From Bothriochloa decipiens (lineage: Eukaryota; Streptophyta; Magnoliopsida; Poales; Poaceae): 64,000 nt of DNA. The notes under the pieces were generated by a model that was not told where the DNA came from, made no database searches, and worked only from the letters and a program-made list of their open reading frames with translations. The stretch covers positions 23,268,576 to 23,332,575 of the forward strand of contig CM041642.1 of assembly GCA_023333625.1 (NCBI GenBank). The letters run 5' to 3'. Positions within the stretch are counted from its first letter, which is position 1. Each line of letters begins with the position of its first letter. Positions 11,521 to 23,299 of the stretch are shown here, piece by piece. The translations under genes and the position numbers were made by a program.

Positions 11521-14500
11521 CGCAAGAGGGATCTCCAAGTTGGTCGAGGGCTTAGCCGAAAACGCCACAAGTGTTCCAAGGGTCGAGGGCTGTTGAGCCG
11601 GGAGCTCGCCTATGCCTCTGCGCTACGGTACCTCCACTCACTCCCCCCCTTCGAGGGACACGACCGTGCATCAAGTTTACTAAGTAAAAACACAATCAGG
11701 GCATGCAACAAAGAAAAGGACTTAAAATATGTGAAATATATACATGCATAATTTTTTAAGGCCACGAGGGCCACACTGTCACAATTCTCAAAAACTAATC
11801 TATTACATGGGCCTCCTTGCCCAGATCTGGCTCACAGGCCTTTGTCCCCATCATCGCCACCACCCTCATCGCCGGTGCCTTCTTTACCTTCGAAAGGAAG
11901 GACCTCGAGCTCGAACAGCTTCGCCAGCTTCTCACCCGGCTCCTCGGCAGCATCGATCAAGCCCCTGCACCTCTCCTCATTCTCGACGTCCGTTTTGGTA
12001 AGGTCAGAGATGAAGCCATGGGAGATGACGTCCATGTTGTACGTGAAGCCAGAATAGATGACCACCATCGCCTGCTTCACACCAACGTGGAGTGCGTCTC
12101 GGACGCGATCCCTCATGGTGACCCCAAGGTAGTACAGCTGGTTGACAAGAGCGGCCATGCGCACCTCTTTACCGGCCTCCTCCACGGGCTCGACCCCCCA
12201 CGAGTTGCAAAGGCCATTGATCGAGGTGCAGAGCCTGTCGGTCAATGCCATCTCGGCCAAAAGGCCCTCCTGAAGCGCCTTCGAAGCTGTACGGATAGAG
12301 AGTAGTTTGGCCTCAAGACCTGGCAGGCAGAATGGGAGTCAATAGCGGCAGGTGGAGACAAGAAGCTTAGAGCTAGAAAAGAGAACTCACTAGTGCAGTG
12401 GGTGTCAAGGGCCGCGTGTGCATCCACTGCGTCGTCGTGCTCCTTCTAGGCCTCCTTGAAAGCACGGACTACCTCCATCTTCTCAAGCCGCAGGTCCTCG
12501 ATCGTCCTGCCGGCCAGAGCGATGGACCCCTCCTTCTCCTGAAGGGTCACCTTTAGCTCGACAACTTCGGCAGCAAGGGCGTCGGCGCGACGTTTCTCCG
12601 ACCCGGCCGAGATGCTGAGGGCGTCGTGGGCCTCCGAGACTTGAGCAACATCGGTTTCAAGCCCGTTGATGCGCTCTGCGGTGTCTCAGGCTTCCCCCTC
12701 GAGTGACTTTATGCACTCAAGGGCCAAACGCACCTCCTTGAGGGCCCGTCTAACGTCGCTCCTAGCCTTCTCGGCTTCTTCCTTGGCCAAAGTGGTTTCT
12801 TCTTTAGCCTTCCGTGCCTCCTCCTCCACCGTGGCGTTTCCTCCTTGGCTCGAGCCGCCTCCACTCGAGCTGTGTCAGCATCCTCTCTGGCCTTGGCAGC
12901 CTCCTCCTTTGCCTTCTTTGCCTCCTCTTTAGCCTGGGCCACCCTGTCCTGGGCAGACCTGCTGGCCTCGAGTTAGCGCTGTACTTCCTCCCGCCCATCA
13001 TGCGTCGTGTGGAGGAACTCAGACTTCACATAGGAGTGCCTCCTCAGGTCCTAAGGACAAGGAGCAAGAAATCAGGCATCAAATCAAGAAGTTATCCAAG
13101 CTCAACACACTCGGAGAAACACTTACTGAAAAAACCCGGCACAGATCCTTGGTGACGACATCAACGGCCAGCTTCAGAGCATGGCCATCCACGCTCGATA
13201 CTCCTCCACATCCTCCTAGCGGTTTATCTCCGCCGCGTCATCCATCCATATCACAGGAGTGCTGGGCTCCAGCGGATTTTGGAGTGGAAGACGCTCCCTA
13301 CGCCAAGAAGGGAGAGCCGCCTCGACCCTCTATCGCATCGATGACCTGATGTGCTCCACCATGTCAGGTGAACCACCGTAACAGGCCACCTGATTGGCTA
13401 AGGTGGGGAACGGTGGCTCGACCCCTGCTCTGGCCATCGACGACTCAGCCTCACCGCTCACCTGCCCCGCCAGGGCAAAAGAGCCAGGGTTGAACCAGCC
13501 AGGGCTGCGAGGGGCCTTGAAGTGACTGCCGCTCCGGCAAGAAGAAGGGCGTCTCCCTCCTCCTCACACCGATGTGACAGCCGTGGGCTCTTAACAGCCA
13601 CCTTCCTGGGCTGCTCCTGTGGTGCGAGCGGAACCACCGACACCTCCTGCGCCATGCTCTGCTGCAACAGCTGTTGGCTCGAGGCTGTCGCGGTGTCCCC
13701 GTGCTACCGAGGGAGGCTTGAGATCACCAGCTCCTCAAGGCGGCGGGTTCGAAGGCGTCACGTCCTCCGGCGGCGTCTGCTGGTGCTGTTGTTGTTCCTG
13801 CTACCGATGCCGCTACTGCTGCTGGTACTGCTGCTGCTGCTGTAGTCATTACTGCTCCGGCTGGCTTGACGCCAGCCTCTCCACCTCTCACTGCTGTTCG
13901 GGCTGGTTCTTGACTAGCCCCTCTTCCTCCTGCCGCCCTTGTGGCTGCTCCTCCTGCTACTTCTGTAGCCGGCCTTCCTCCTCCTTCTGCAGGCTCTTGT
14001 GCTCCTACTTTCGCTGCACCTCCACCTCCTGTAGGCCCTTTGGCCACAGCTCCTGCCCCTCTTGCTGAGGAGGAGGTGCTTCTGCTTCCTGGGGGTGCTC
14101 CACCATCTCCTCGACGGAGGGAGAAGGAACCACAGCCTCTTCATCCTCAAGGACAATCGGGGCATCTTCTGACCCAGGCTCGCGGCTGTCGAGGGCTCCC
14201 CCTCGGTTGCGGAGGCCTCGACCTAGCCAGGTGTAGGTGCCATGGACATTGAGACTGGGGCGCCAACCCTGCTCTCCGGCATCTGCCCCGGTCAGAGCAG
14301 CCACCCGCCACGGCCCCCGCACCACTCGAGCCTGCAACAAAGCAGAGCCCGTCACTCTGCCCCAAATAATTGCCGCCTGGGCTTGTGATAGCCAGGCCGC
14401 CTCTAATGTTGACAAGGGCCTTGGGATCACACCTGCCCCTCCTACCACCATCCTCGTGGCCACGTCCACCTTGAGCCACTTGGGTGGCGAAGGGTTCGCC

Positions 14501-15696
14501 TCCTCCACTTGGCGCTTGAGCCTGGGCAACGTAGGGAAAGGCAAGGACATCAAGTAAATTCTGCGAACCACAGGAAAAGGGAAGAAATTTTTGGATGACA
14601 AAGCTTACCCTAGAGGAATGATGACTGATCTGAGCCCCCTCAAGTTTCCTGGGCGCCTCGAAGGCCTCCTACGAACCAGATCCCGTCCAGAGCTAGAACT
14701 GCATGGAGCGACCAGCTCGGACCTCGGCGCCTCGAGCTCCACTGGGGCCGCCTCCCATGAGTCATGCACCGAGGGTGGTGTCGTCCGCTCCTTCGAGACC
14801 GTCCGGCCCCAGGTCCTTGCCTCGAGCATTGAGGACCTGGTTTGACGTGGCGAGACACTGGACAGATCCCAGGACGAGATCGACGGAGTGCCCCCACGCG
14901 GGCGACGAGACGAAGACCCCGCATGGGCTGAGGAGCCTCCTTGCCTCCTTTCCTGCAATAGCTCCAAGACGTCCTCCTGCGTAGGAGGTGTGTCAGCTCG
15001 AGGAAGGCTAGAAAGATGGGGCTCGAGACGCCCCGCCACTCCATCGACATCATCATCGTCATCATCCTCCACGTCCATCTCCTCAGGGGGAGACTCCTCG
15101 ATAGGAAGGTCGTCTCACTTTTGCTTAGCCCGGCGCATTTCGAGCACCTGGCGCGCGAGGTTCCTCCTCTTCCTCTTCTTCTTCTCTGGGTCCTTCCTCT
15201 TCTTTTCCTGTTGAGCATCGAAGTGCCTCACCTGGTGATCAGGGTCGTCTTCTCGAACCAGAGGCACCAAGACCCTGTAGTCGATGTTACCCTGCGCTCG
15301 AAGCCATGGCCAGAATGTCAAGACAAGCTGAAAAACAGGGGAGAAACTCGAGAACGTAAGATTGAGGGACTTACCAAGATGATGCTATGGGGATCTGGCA
15401 GCATTGGGACATGATCGACGTCCCCTGGCCCGAAGTCGCCAGCGACCGAACTCCTAACCTGTTTTGCGATGTCCTTGGGAGGCAAGTCTGCGGGCAACAT
15501 CCGACACCCCTCAAGCTCCTCGGGGAGCGCCTCGGGCCCCATCTGATCTAAGCGCAAAGGGCGCGCCATCAGCGGGAGCCTTTGGCTGTGGAAGCCCGCG
15601 ACAACGTACGTGGTGTGCACACCTTGCTCGGACAAGGTGTGCAGTGCATCAAGGAGGGGATTTAGCCTCCGCTGGAAGGGCTCGGCCATGCCCTGA

Positions 15697-16196
15697 TGTG
15701 GCAGAACCTCCTAAATCATATGGCCCACATGCATCATTATACATGGGTACCGATATACCCATATTCCTTGTTACCTGTTAAATGGGAAAATGCATAGTAA
15801 TGCTTAGCGCTGCTTAATTAGTAGGTTTTCAAAAAGGAAAAAGAATGAAAAAGATGAGGATGGCTTTTCTTGTTGGAATCATGATAATAGTCAATAAATC
15901 GAGTCCGGACGGATAATTTGCATTAGGAATGGAGTCCCTCTGTAGTGTTTTCGTCTGTTGATGCCCTAGGTCCTGTGTCGATGGTGATCTGGTGATATCG
16001 AGAACTAGAAATCCATGTGCATGAAGTGACATACTAAGGGTTGGAGCCCAGGTATGTCATGGAGTGATATATTGTGGGGCCAGAATCCCCACATATGTCA
16101 TAGTGTGGTATACTATGAGTTTAAGTTCCCATGTATATCGGTACCCTGGGCCTGAGTGCTCACGTGTATCATGTGGGCCATATGATTTAGGAACAT
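15697..16196. repeat. E2 left LTR remnant, inverted and deleted
   Basis: The first 45-50 bases (TGTGGCAGAACCTCC onward) match 18426-18473 in direct orientation. From about 15748 to 16150 the sequence is instead the reverse complement of about 19262-19665 in the right LTR. At 16170-16196 the LTR terminus appears again, inverted (CATGTGGGCCATATGATTTAGG). The left LTR thus underwent an inversion and lost over 3.5 kb, while the outer target duplication stayed intact. Confidence 0.75.
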
Positions 16197-16199
16197 AGG

Positions 16200-17205
16200 A
16201 ATTATACTGTCTCGGATGCGGGCAGTATTTTGCAAAGTGACCAGGCTTACCACAATTGAAGCATGGGAGACTTTGTGGCTAAAAATTAGGGTTACGAATA
16301 CCAGGGGCATTCGGCTGTCGTGGATAAGAAAGAGTAGCAGCAGGACGGACAATTGTCTGTTGCTGGGCTTAGTATTGTGGTGGATGGTAAGAAGGACAAA
16401 AATGGTTTTGGGGATGATAGATAACTTTCTGGCGCTTTTGATTTCCACCAGAAAATCCTAATGTCGCCGTTTTCTTCTTCTTAGCTTTCATGTGTTGACG
16501 GTTCTTTTCTTTATAAGATATAGCAATATTTACCGTCTCATGGAAGGTATCATTTGGTTTCCCAGTCATCATCCTCTGAATCTTGCTATTCAGACCCCTA
16601 AGGAAACACTCCTTCTTCTTACGGTCAGTACTAACATGGTCAGGAGCATATTGGGACAAGTGATTGAATTTGCTAAAATACTATATAACTGACATAACAC
16701 CTTGCCTCAGGGAAAGAAACTCTTCAAGTTTTATGGTCATGATTCCCTCAGGAATGTGGTGAGCATGGAAAGCTTCACAAAATTCATCCCAAGTAGTACG
16801 ATGACCTTCTGGCTGAGCAGCAACAAAATTGACCCACCATGCTCCTGCAGTGCCTCGCAACTGCTGGGCTACAAACATAGGCTTCTGATATTCGGTACAT
16901 TCAATTAACCTGAACTTCTGCTCCATAGTGCGGAGCCAATCGTCTGCCTCCATTGGTTCATCCACTCTGGTGAAGACCGGAGGACGGGTGTCGGTAAAAT
17001 CCACATAGGTGGTCTCATTCCTATTATTCCGACCATGATTCCCCGAATGTGTATTTTGATTCTGATACTGGGCCATCATGGTGGTTGCATTGACTAAGGC
17101 CGCAACTGCATCGGCTAGGGTTGGTGGAACTGGTGGAGGATTTGGGATATCACCTCCATCATGAGAAGTACCAGCAGCATCACAGGATCGAGTATGAGCA
17201 GGCAT
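16200..17205 (-). pseudogene. E2 gag with zinc knuckle
   Basis: From 17205 the frame gives MPAHTRSCDAAG and then a gag domain (VDFTDTRPPVFTRVDEPMEA, DWLRTMEQKF, AWWVNFVAAQPEGHRTTW). After a TAG at 16681 it continues in the same frame (ECFLRGLNSKIQRMM) and reaches a CCHC zinc knuckle, CFNCGKPGHFAKYC, near 16265-16224. Further stops lie near 16368 and 16281. The family is Ty3/gypsy by the gag motif. The ORF runs directly into LTR-derived sequence with no pol. Confidence 0.8.
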
Positions 17206-17390
17206 CTATTGAAACTATATTTTATACACAAAACTTTATTGAACTAGATCAGCAGATATTACAGGCGTGCAACACACTTATAATACAATATTTTTGTTAC
17301 AACCGTCTACACTCCGGCAAGACTTCCCACACCTACTAGGTTTCAGAAAGCAGGGAAAAGATATATTACACATCTCATTATCCAAACTCC

Positions 17391-18020
17391 TTACTCATCC
17401 TCCTCACTGGTATCCACGGGAATTACATCCTCCTCTTCTGGATCCTCTTTCTCTTCCGGCTCTTCTTCCACTATCTCTAGATCTTCTTCTTCCATAAGAT
17501 CCTCTTCATTTTCATTTGCCACACCCATCTGGTTTTCTTCTTCCTCATCGATGACATCATCATCAGCGAACTCTATTTCTTCAGAATCTTCCTCTTCCTC
17601 ATCCTGACCCATCACAAGACCAAGATCATCTTGGGCTGCCTGTCATTGATATTCAGGATCCAACAGGTTATTCAGCCTTACACACTCATCATCAGCTTCC
17701 TCGGCATATTCCTCCAACTCTTCCACGTAATCCTCAAGTTCTTGTATACGCTCATTTGCGGCATCTTCGCGTGCCCAAGCATCATTTCTTTGATGCTTCA
17801 TATACCTTCGAGATCGCCTCAATCGAGTAATCTCAGCGGCCTCTTCGATCCTATCAGTTTTATCCCTCTCCAGCTCAGCCCTGAGTCTTGCTATTTTAGC
17901 CTGCGGATCTGGATTGGGATTATTACTGCTTTCACCAATCTCGTATCTGGGAGCTAGTTGATGTCGAGGTACTCCCTTCGGTGCAGTGCTCTTACAGGGA
18001 GTTTGCTTGGTAATGGCCAT
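17391..18020 (-). pseudogene. E2 leader ORF with histone H3-tail-like N-terminus and acidic tail
   Basis: The ORF starts at 18020 and reads 125 codons to a TGA at 17645-17643; the same frame then stays open to 17391. The N-terminus (MAITKQT, then CKSTAPK, then PRHQLA) lines up with the histone H3 tail. Lys4, Gln5, Thr6, Lys9, Ser10, Thr11 and Lys14 match by position, and P-R-x-Q-L-A follows after a one-residue shift. Arg2 and Arg8 of H3 are replaced. Residues about 45-118 are charged and predicted coiled coil (ELERDKTDRIEEAAEITRL; ELEDYVEELEEYAEEADDE). The part after the stop is extremely acidic, like tails of histone-binding proteins. Function is unknown; chance resemblance remains possible. 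Confidence 0.65.
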
Positions 18021-18405
18021 CCTGAAGAAAGATAGGTCATAAGAGATAAGGATAGATGGGTAGAACTCTGAAGGTTAGCACGAAAAGGATTGATACTACT
18101 TAACCCAAACCACTTTAAAGGGGAAGGTAATTAAAATAGATTAATTAAACATGATGCATGAACGAACTTACGATCTAAGCATAAAAGAATTTGACATAAC
18201 ACATACATAAAGGTAACCTTAATAAAATAGGGCAATTTAATATGCTATTCCACCACCACACTTTGGAAATAAGAATAAAGGTTGATAGAATGAATCATAG
18301 GTAAGATATAAGCAATTTGGACCCAAAATAATCAGATTAAAATTATTTGACTCAAAACCTTTGAAGTTTTCGCAAAGGAATACTACAACAACTCTTTTTA
18401 ATAAT

Positions 18406-18423
18406 GTTCCGGCTCCGATACCA
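18406..18423 (-). other. E2 primer-binding site
   Basis: On the minus strand TGGTATCGGAGCC follows the LTR end (...CTGCCACA) after two bases. It resembles the initiator-Met tRNA type PBS (TGGTATCAGAGC) with one difference. It fixes the element's orientation and the LTR boundary at 18426. Confidence 0.75.
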
Positions 18424-18425
18424 GC

Positions 18426-21400
18426 TGTGGCAGAACCTCCTAAATCATATGGCCCACATGCATCATTATTATCTAAACAGACTCCCAATAACCATGAATG
18501 TGTGCCATGAGACTTAAAAGGTCTGTCAGGTAAATCCCGAATCATCCACGATTCTCCGAGCAGGATCAATCATTACAAAGAGACATTGTAGTATTACAAC
18601 AGTTTTATATAAATAAGATATTTTGGAGTAAAATAGCAGAGGATTACAATAACATAAATTTACAAATCATTTATTTTAAAACTTACAAACCATAAGTTTG
18701 ATTATTACAAACCATAGTAGTAGTGGAGTAGCGATAGATAAATTTATTACAATACCAGGCGATAAGCTCTGCCCAAGAGCCAAACATCCTACTCGTCGTC
18801 ACTTTCCGTAACGACTGTCATGCAGCAGGATGCGAAGCACTCCTGCCCATGAAACTCACCTGCAACAAGGGTTCAACAAACCCTGAGTACAAAAGTACTC
18901 AACAAGACTAACCCGACGAATAAGAGGGGTGAAGACTCAGAAATGTCGGCTAGAGGGATAAGTTAAGGCTTGCAAAAGCTAAGAATTTTTGCAGAAAAGC
19001 TCGACAGAAAGTAAAGTTGTCTTGCTCCAGATCAAGATTACCAACCAACTTCATTCTTAGACCTTAAGTATTATTCAAGTTGTTACTACCATGATGAACA
19101 ACGATCGAGTCTTCTTCTCCGAGAAGCAACAACGATTCAAGTCCATTTTCATACCCAGCTGGGACCTAGATCTTGGTATGCATGAGGCTCCAACAAAATG
19201 CATACCAGACCAAAGATATACCAGGATAACAACCGCAACCATATATCACCACATGACACACGTGAGCACTCAGGCCCAGGGTACCGATATACATGGGAAC
19301 TTAAACCCACAGTATACCACACTATGACATATGTGGGGATTCTGGCCCCACATATATCACTCCATGACATACCTAGGCTCCAACCCTTAGTATGTCACTT
19401 CATGCATGTCGATTTCTAGTTCTCGATATCACCAGATCACCATCGACATGGGACCTAGGGCATCAATAGACGAAAACACTACAGAAGGACTCCATTCCCA
19501 ATGCAAATTATCAGTCCGGACTCGATTTATTAACTATTATCATGATTCTGACAAGAAAAGCCATCCTCATCTTTTTCATTCTTTTTCCTTTTTGAAAACC
19601 TATTAATTAAGCAGGGCTAAGCATTACTACGCATTTTCCCATTTAACAGGTAACAAGGAATATGGAAGTAAGACAGGTAATGCAGTTGGTAGGTTTTCAC
19701 TCAACTCCTATTACTTAATGCAACATCTCATAGCTGAAGCGATAAAATTTTTTATAAAACAAAGGTAGGGTTGGAATGCATTCGGGGCTTGCCTTGGTAT
19801 TCGGGGTAGACGGTCTTGAGCTTTGGATCAACTCTCGATTCCTAAATCTACTCTTCCTTGGGATCTGGTGCGACAATGTTAAACTCTCCGTCAACGAAAA
19901 CTATACGATGAAATGATATGCTTTAACATGATGGAATAGTAAACATGATGCTCGATGGATGCATGACCAGATTAAGGGCTTGAGTATAACTTTCCTTCAC
20001 GATAAAGTTGCAAGCCAACCAAACTTACTTACTAAGTTTATTAGGGTTGACTACGTCATTAAAGAAGTTTATTAAACACATAAAATGACGTCAATTAAAC
20101 CTTAATGAAATTATCCAGGTAAGCGCAAACAATTAATTAAAGTGCCAAGAGCCATTAAGGTTAATAACCCAAGGTCATCAATCAATCCCAAAGTCAAACA
20201 AATCCTATAATGATTAAACATGATTAAAGGGATTAATTAATTATTTAAAAGCATAAAATAAAGGCATAAAAATTAAAGTTTGCTAATTCAGCTCAAAATT
20301 TTATTTTGAAAATCTCTTGGCCTAATTAGATGGCAAAATAAATTTTAGAATTAAAAGCCAATTATTTTATTTATTAAAAATCATAGAAAATGTATTTTTC
20401 AATAAAAAGGACTAATTTTAACTTATGCAAAAATTACTCATATTTGACATTTCATATTTTTACTAGGTAGAGAACATCATAGAGAATATACATAAAAATT
20501 TTCAGAATTTTTGGAGCTATACATGAATTATTATAATTTTTCAAAGAAAATAGCATTTAAATCATTTTTTGAAATAATAAAAGAAAAAGGAAAATCGGCT
20601 CCCGACGTTGACCGCGGTGGTGACGATTTTGACCGACGATTACTCGCCGGTGGTGAGGTCTCCGGCGATGAGTTTGGGCTCTACAGACTCAGCACAACAA
20701 GGCGATGCTTCTGGGCTAGTTAATGAAGCGGTGGACTTAGCGGAGCAGGCTCGTCGTCGGCGATGGCGGCACAGCGGTGCGGCGACCCAGCGGTAGAGCT
20801 CACCAGAGCTTCCTCCGGTGCGGCTAACTCAGGTAACATGACCAGCTGACCAGACGGACGTGAAGTGTGAGCTAATTTGGCTAAAATACGATCCCAACAA
20901 CCTCGGCTTCGCTCGCGGCGGCGCTGGCATGGCCGAGCTCATCGGCGACAAGCAGAGTGACAACGGCAAAGTGTCTCAAATACAGGTAAGGGTACGGGTG
21001 TGCTCAGAAGCTCACCTTGGAGCCAATGCACAGGAAGATGATGCCCAACAACGGCGGGGATGAGAGAGCGACGTGAGCAACGATGGCAGCGGCGGACTCC
21101 GGTGGCAAGGTCGGCGTCCCGGTGATCCCTGTGCACCAACGGACTCTCAAAGGTGCACATAAGGAGCAGGAGAAGACGAAGAACATGATGGGGAGGTTAA
21201 AGAGAATAAATAACTGCCCTGGTGGCGGTGGCCGGCGAAAAAGCTCACGGCGGCTCGGCGACCGACCACGAGGAAGATGACGGCGTGCGGGTGCTACGGG
21301 CGACGAGGGCGGGCACTAGCTGGCTCAGAAGAAACACAAGGTTGAGGCAAAGCTTCTAGCAAGAACAATCAAGCAGCGGTGGATCGACGGTGGTGAATTT

Positions 21401-22654
21401 TGACGGCGGAGGATGGTCGTCGGCGGCGGCAGAAGGAAAAGAAAGAAGACGACGACGGCGGCCACGCCTATATATAGGGCAGGGTGGAGGTGTGAGCTGG
21501 TGACACGCGGCGATGAAGCTTCGCGCAAGGTGGCGAGCTGGCGGCTGCGACACACCGGTATGGCGCCGGTGGACGGCGGCGCGGCTTGAGAAGCCGGCCA
21601 TGGCGGCCACCCATAGGTTTCGATACTGTTCAAGTAAATTATAGAAATGCCATTCGTCGAAAATAACAAATTACTCCAAAATTTATTTAGGAACTTGAAA
21701 ATCTCAAAAAATATCTTTTGCATAATTTTCAAGAGCTACACTTTTCATTTAATAAACATTTTGAAATTCTGCTTAGTTTTTGAAATATGAATTGAAATTC
21801 AAAAGGGCAATAAAACCCTAAAAATAAACATTTGAAATTACTTTTGATTTTTCAATAAAACTTGAAAATCTTCAAAACTATGAAATGTTTAACTTTACAA
21901 ACCAAACATGTTTCATATATAATGTTTTTCTCAAATTATACATAAATTTTGAATTATGCTCTTAAAATCAAAAGGGGACAAATGTTGGAAAACTATATTT
22001 TCAAATTTATTTGAAATTCTTTTTGAAAACTTGAAAAACTTTGAATACCAACTTTGTAGCTCTTGTCAATATCTACAAACTATCTTTTTAGATTATCTCC
22101 AAATTCCTTATATATTTTGAATTATAGAAAAGGGGACAAAACCAGGTTTTGAAATAAAGGGTTTTTTTGAAACCTAACTCAAATTCGATTTGGTTTCTAA
22201 ATTAATTTGTTGGTCATTAGTGATCACAAACATCATCCAAGGAAATTTTTAGGTCAATGACCCAATGACACCCTTGGTTGACCAAGTTGACTTTTGAAAA
22301 ATATTTTTATAGCTTTCCAATTTGAATTTAAATTTAAATTTCAAGACTATCCAAATTCAACCTCAATATGGAAATCATTTTTAGGGTTGGACTTAGATTT
22401 ATACACTATGCTTGACACTAGTGTAAACACGGTTTACACCTCAAGTACATAGAATATAAACTAAGTATTTGAGATGACATTCGAAAGTAGGGTTTTATAA
22501 TTTCATGCGACAAAACATTCCAGAAACACAATCAACCTATGAAATGTAAACTTGTTTTAGTTAATGCACATCAAGATTGACTTAAACATGAATGCTTTGC
22601 AATGCATATGATGACATGGCATGTTTTAGTTAATATAACACCAGAGGTGTTACA
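18426..22654 (-). repeat. E2 5' LTR, 4.2 kb
   Basis: On the minus strand it runs from TGTAACACC (22654) to CTGCCACA (18426), next to the PBS. It contains AT-rich arms (19700-20560 and 21620-22640) and a GC-rich centre (20590-21610) with a TATA box at 21468-21477. The GC-rich ORFs in the centre (for example 21610-21356 minus) have no recognisable product. An LTR this long is unusual but known for some plant gypsy families. Confidence 0.75.
21468..21477 (-). promoter_or_regulatory. TATA box in E2 LTR
   Basis: CTATATATAG, preceded on the minus strand by GC-rich sequence. It is the only strong TATA in the LTR and points toward the E2 leader ORF and gag. It would put the RNA start near 21440, leaving a roughly 3-kb R-U5 leader. 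Confidence 0.5.
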
Positions 22655-23299
22655 CCTGAAGCCAATGCTTCGGGCGCACCCCGATTACATGCCCGGTGTA
22701 GGCGGGCAGCAGGCCGTCATCGTTGCGGATGTAGAACCACCTGGACTGCCAACAGCCATGGTTGGTGGACAAGCCCGTCCCGATGTAGAGCTCGGACCTC
22801 TTTTGCACCAGGCTGCAGCTGCCCATTCGAACGATCCTCCTCTTCCCATCCTAGATCCACTTGGTGTAGTGCTCGCCCTTGAAGAGGTGGAGCCATAGCT
22901 CCCAATGTGGCTCCATACCCAAGTACCCCTCGCAGAGCATGGAGAATATCGCCGCGTTGGAGATGGCGTTGGGGTAAGGTGCTGGAGCTCGACCTCGTAG
23001 AAGTGGAGCAGCGCGCACATGAAGCGGCTTGGCGCCAAGCCAAGTCCCAGCTGGAGAAACTTGACGAAGCTCACCACGTAGCCCTCCGGTGGCTGCAGCT
23101 GCGGCTCTCGATGCTCCCTCAGCGGCACCTGCCACTCCGCCCACTTGGCCAAAGTGAGGGGGCAGAGGAGTCCCTCGTCTACCAGCTTCTCCAACTCGCA
23201 CTGCGACACATCGGAACGTGGCCAGGCCTCTAGAGGACGAAACGTGGGCGCCATAGATGCAGCACAAAATTTGCTCGGTGGACAGGCAACCGGGAAGAT

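Larger units (their letters stand above)
15697..22654 (-). mobile_element. E2: gag-only gypsy-type element with 4.2-kb LTR
   Basis: E2 is bounded by TG...CA ends and the 5-bp direct repeat CCTGA (15692-15696 and 22655-22659), so it is one insertion into the E1 antisense gene. On the minus strand the order is 5' LTR (22654-18426), primer-binding site, a leader ORF (18020-17391), gag (17205 to about 16200), then a rearranged remnant of the 3' LTR. No protease, RT or integrase is seen, and there is too little room for them. It is either a non-autonomous element or a pol-deleted copy of a larger one. Confidence 0.85.
11832..23254 (-). pseudogene. E1 antisense spliced gene, putative Transposase_28-type protein
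   Basis: This gene runs opposite to gag-pol. Its start (MAPTFRPLEAWPRSD) is at 23254, and the N-terminal domain matches what I know as the 'putative gypsy-type transposon' domain (PF04195), by recall. E2 splits it after about 22660; coding resumes at 15691 (AEPFQRRLNPLLDALHTL). Strong GT...AG introns are visible on the minus strand at 15374-15328, 14608-14561, 13126-13051 and 12390-12320. Downstream are an acidic middle region, an Ala/Lys/Glu coiled coil (about 12960-12700, frame-broken) and a C-terminal domain ending at 11832. Its job is unknown. Similar antisense genes are known in Grande-like elements. Confidence 0.7.

Noticed and set aside
13619..14068. Cys/Ser-rich plus-strand ORF of 149 codons
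   Set aside because: It is the complement of Ala/Pro-rich antisense-gene coding sequence with repeated GCT/TGC codons.
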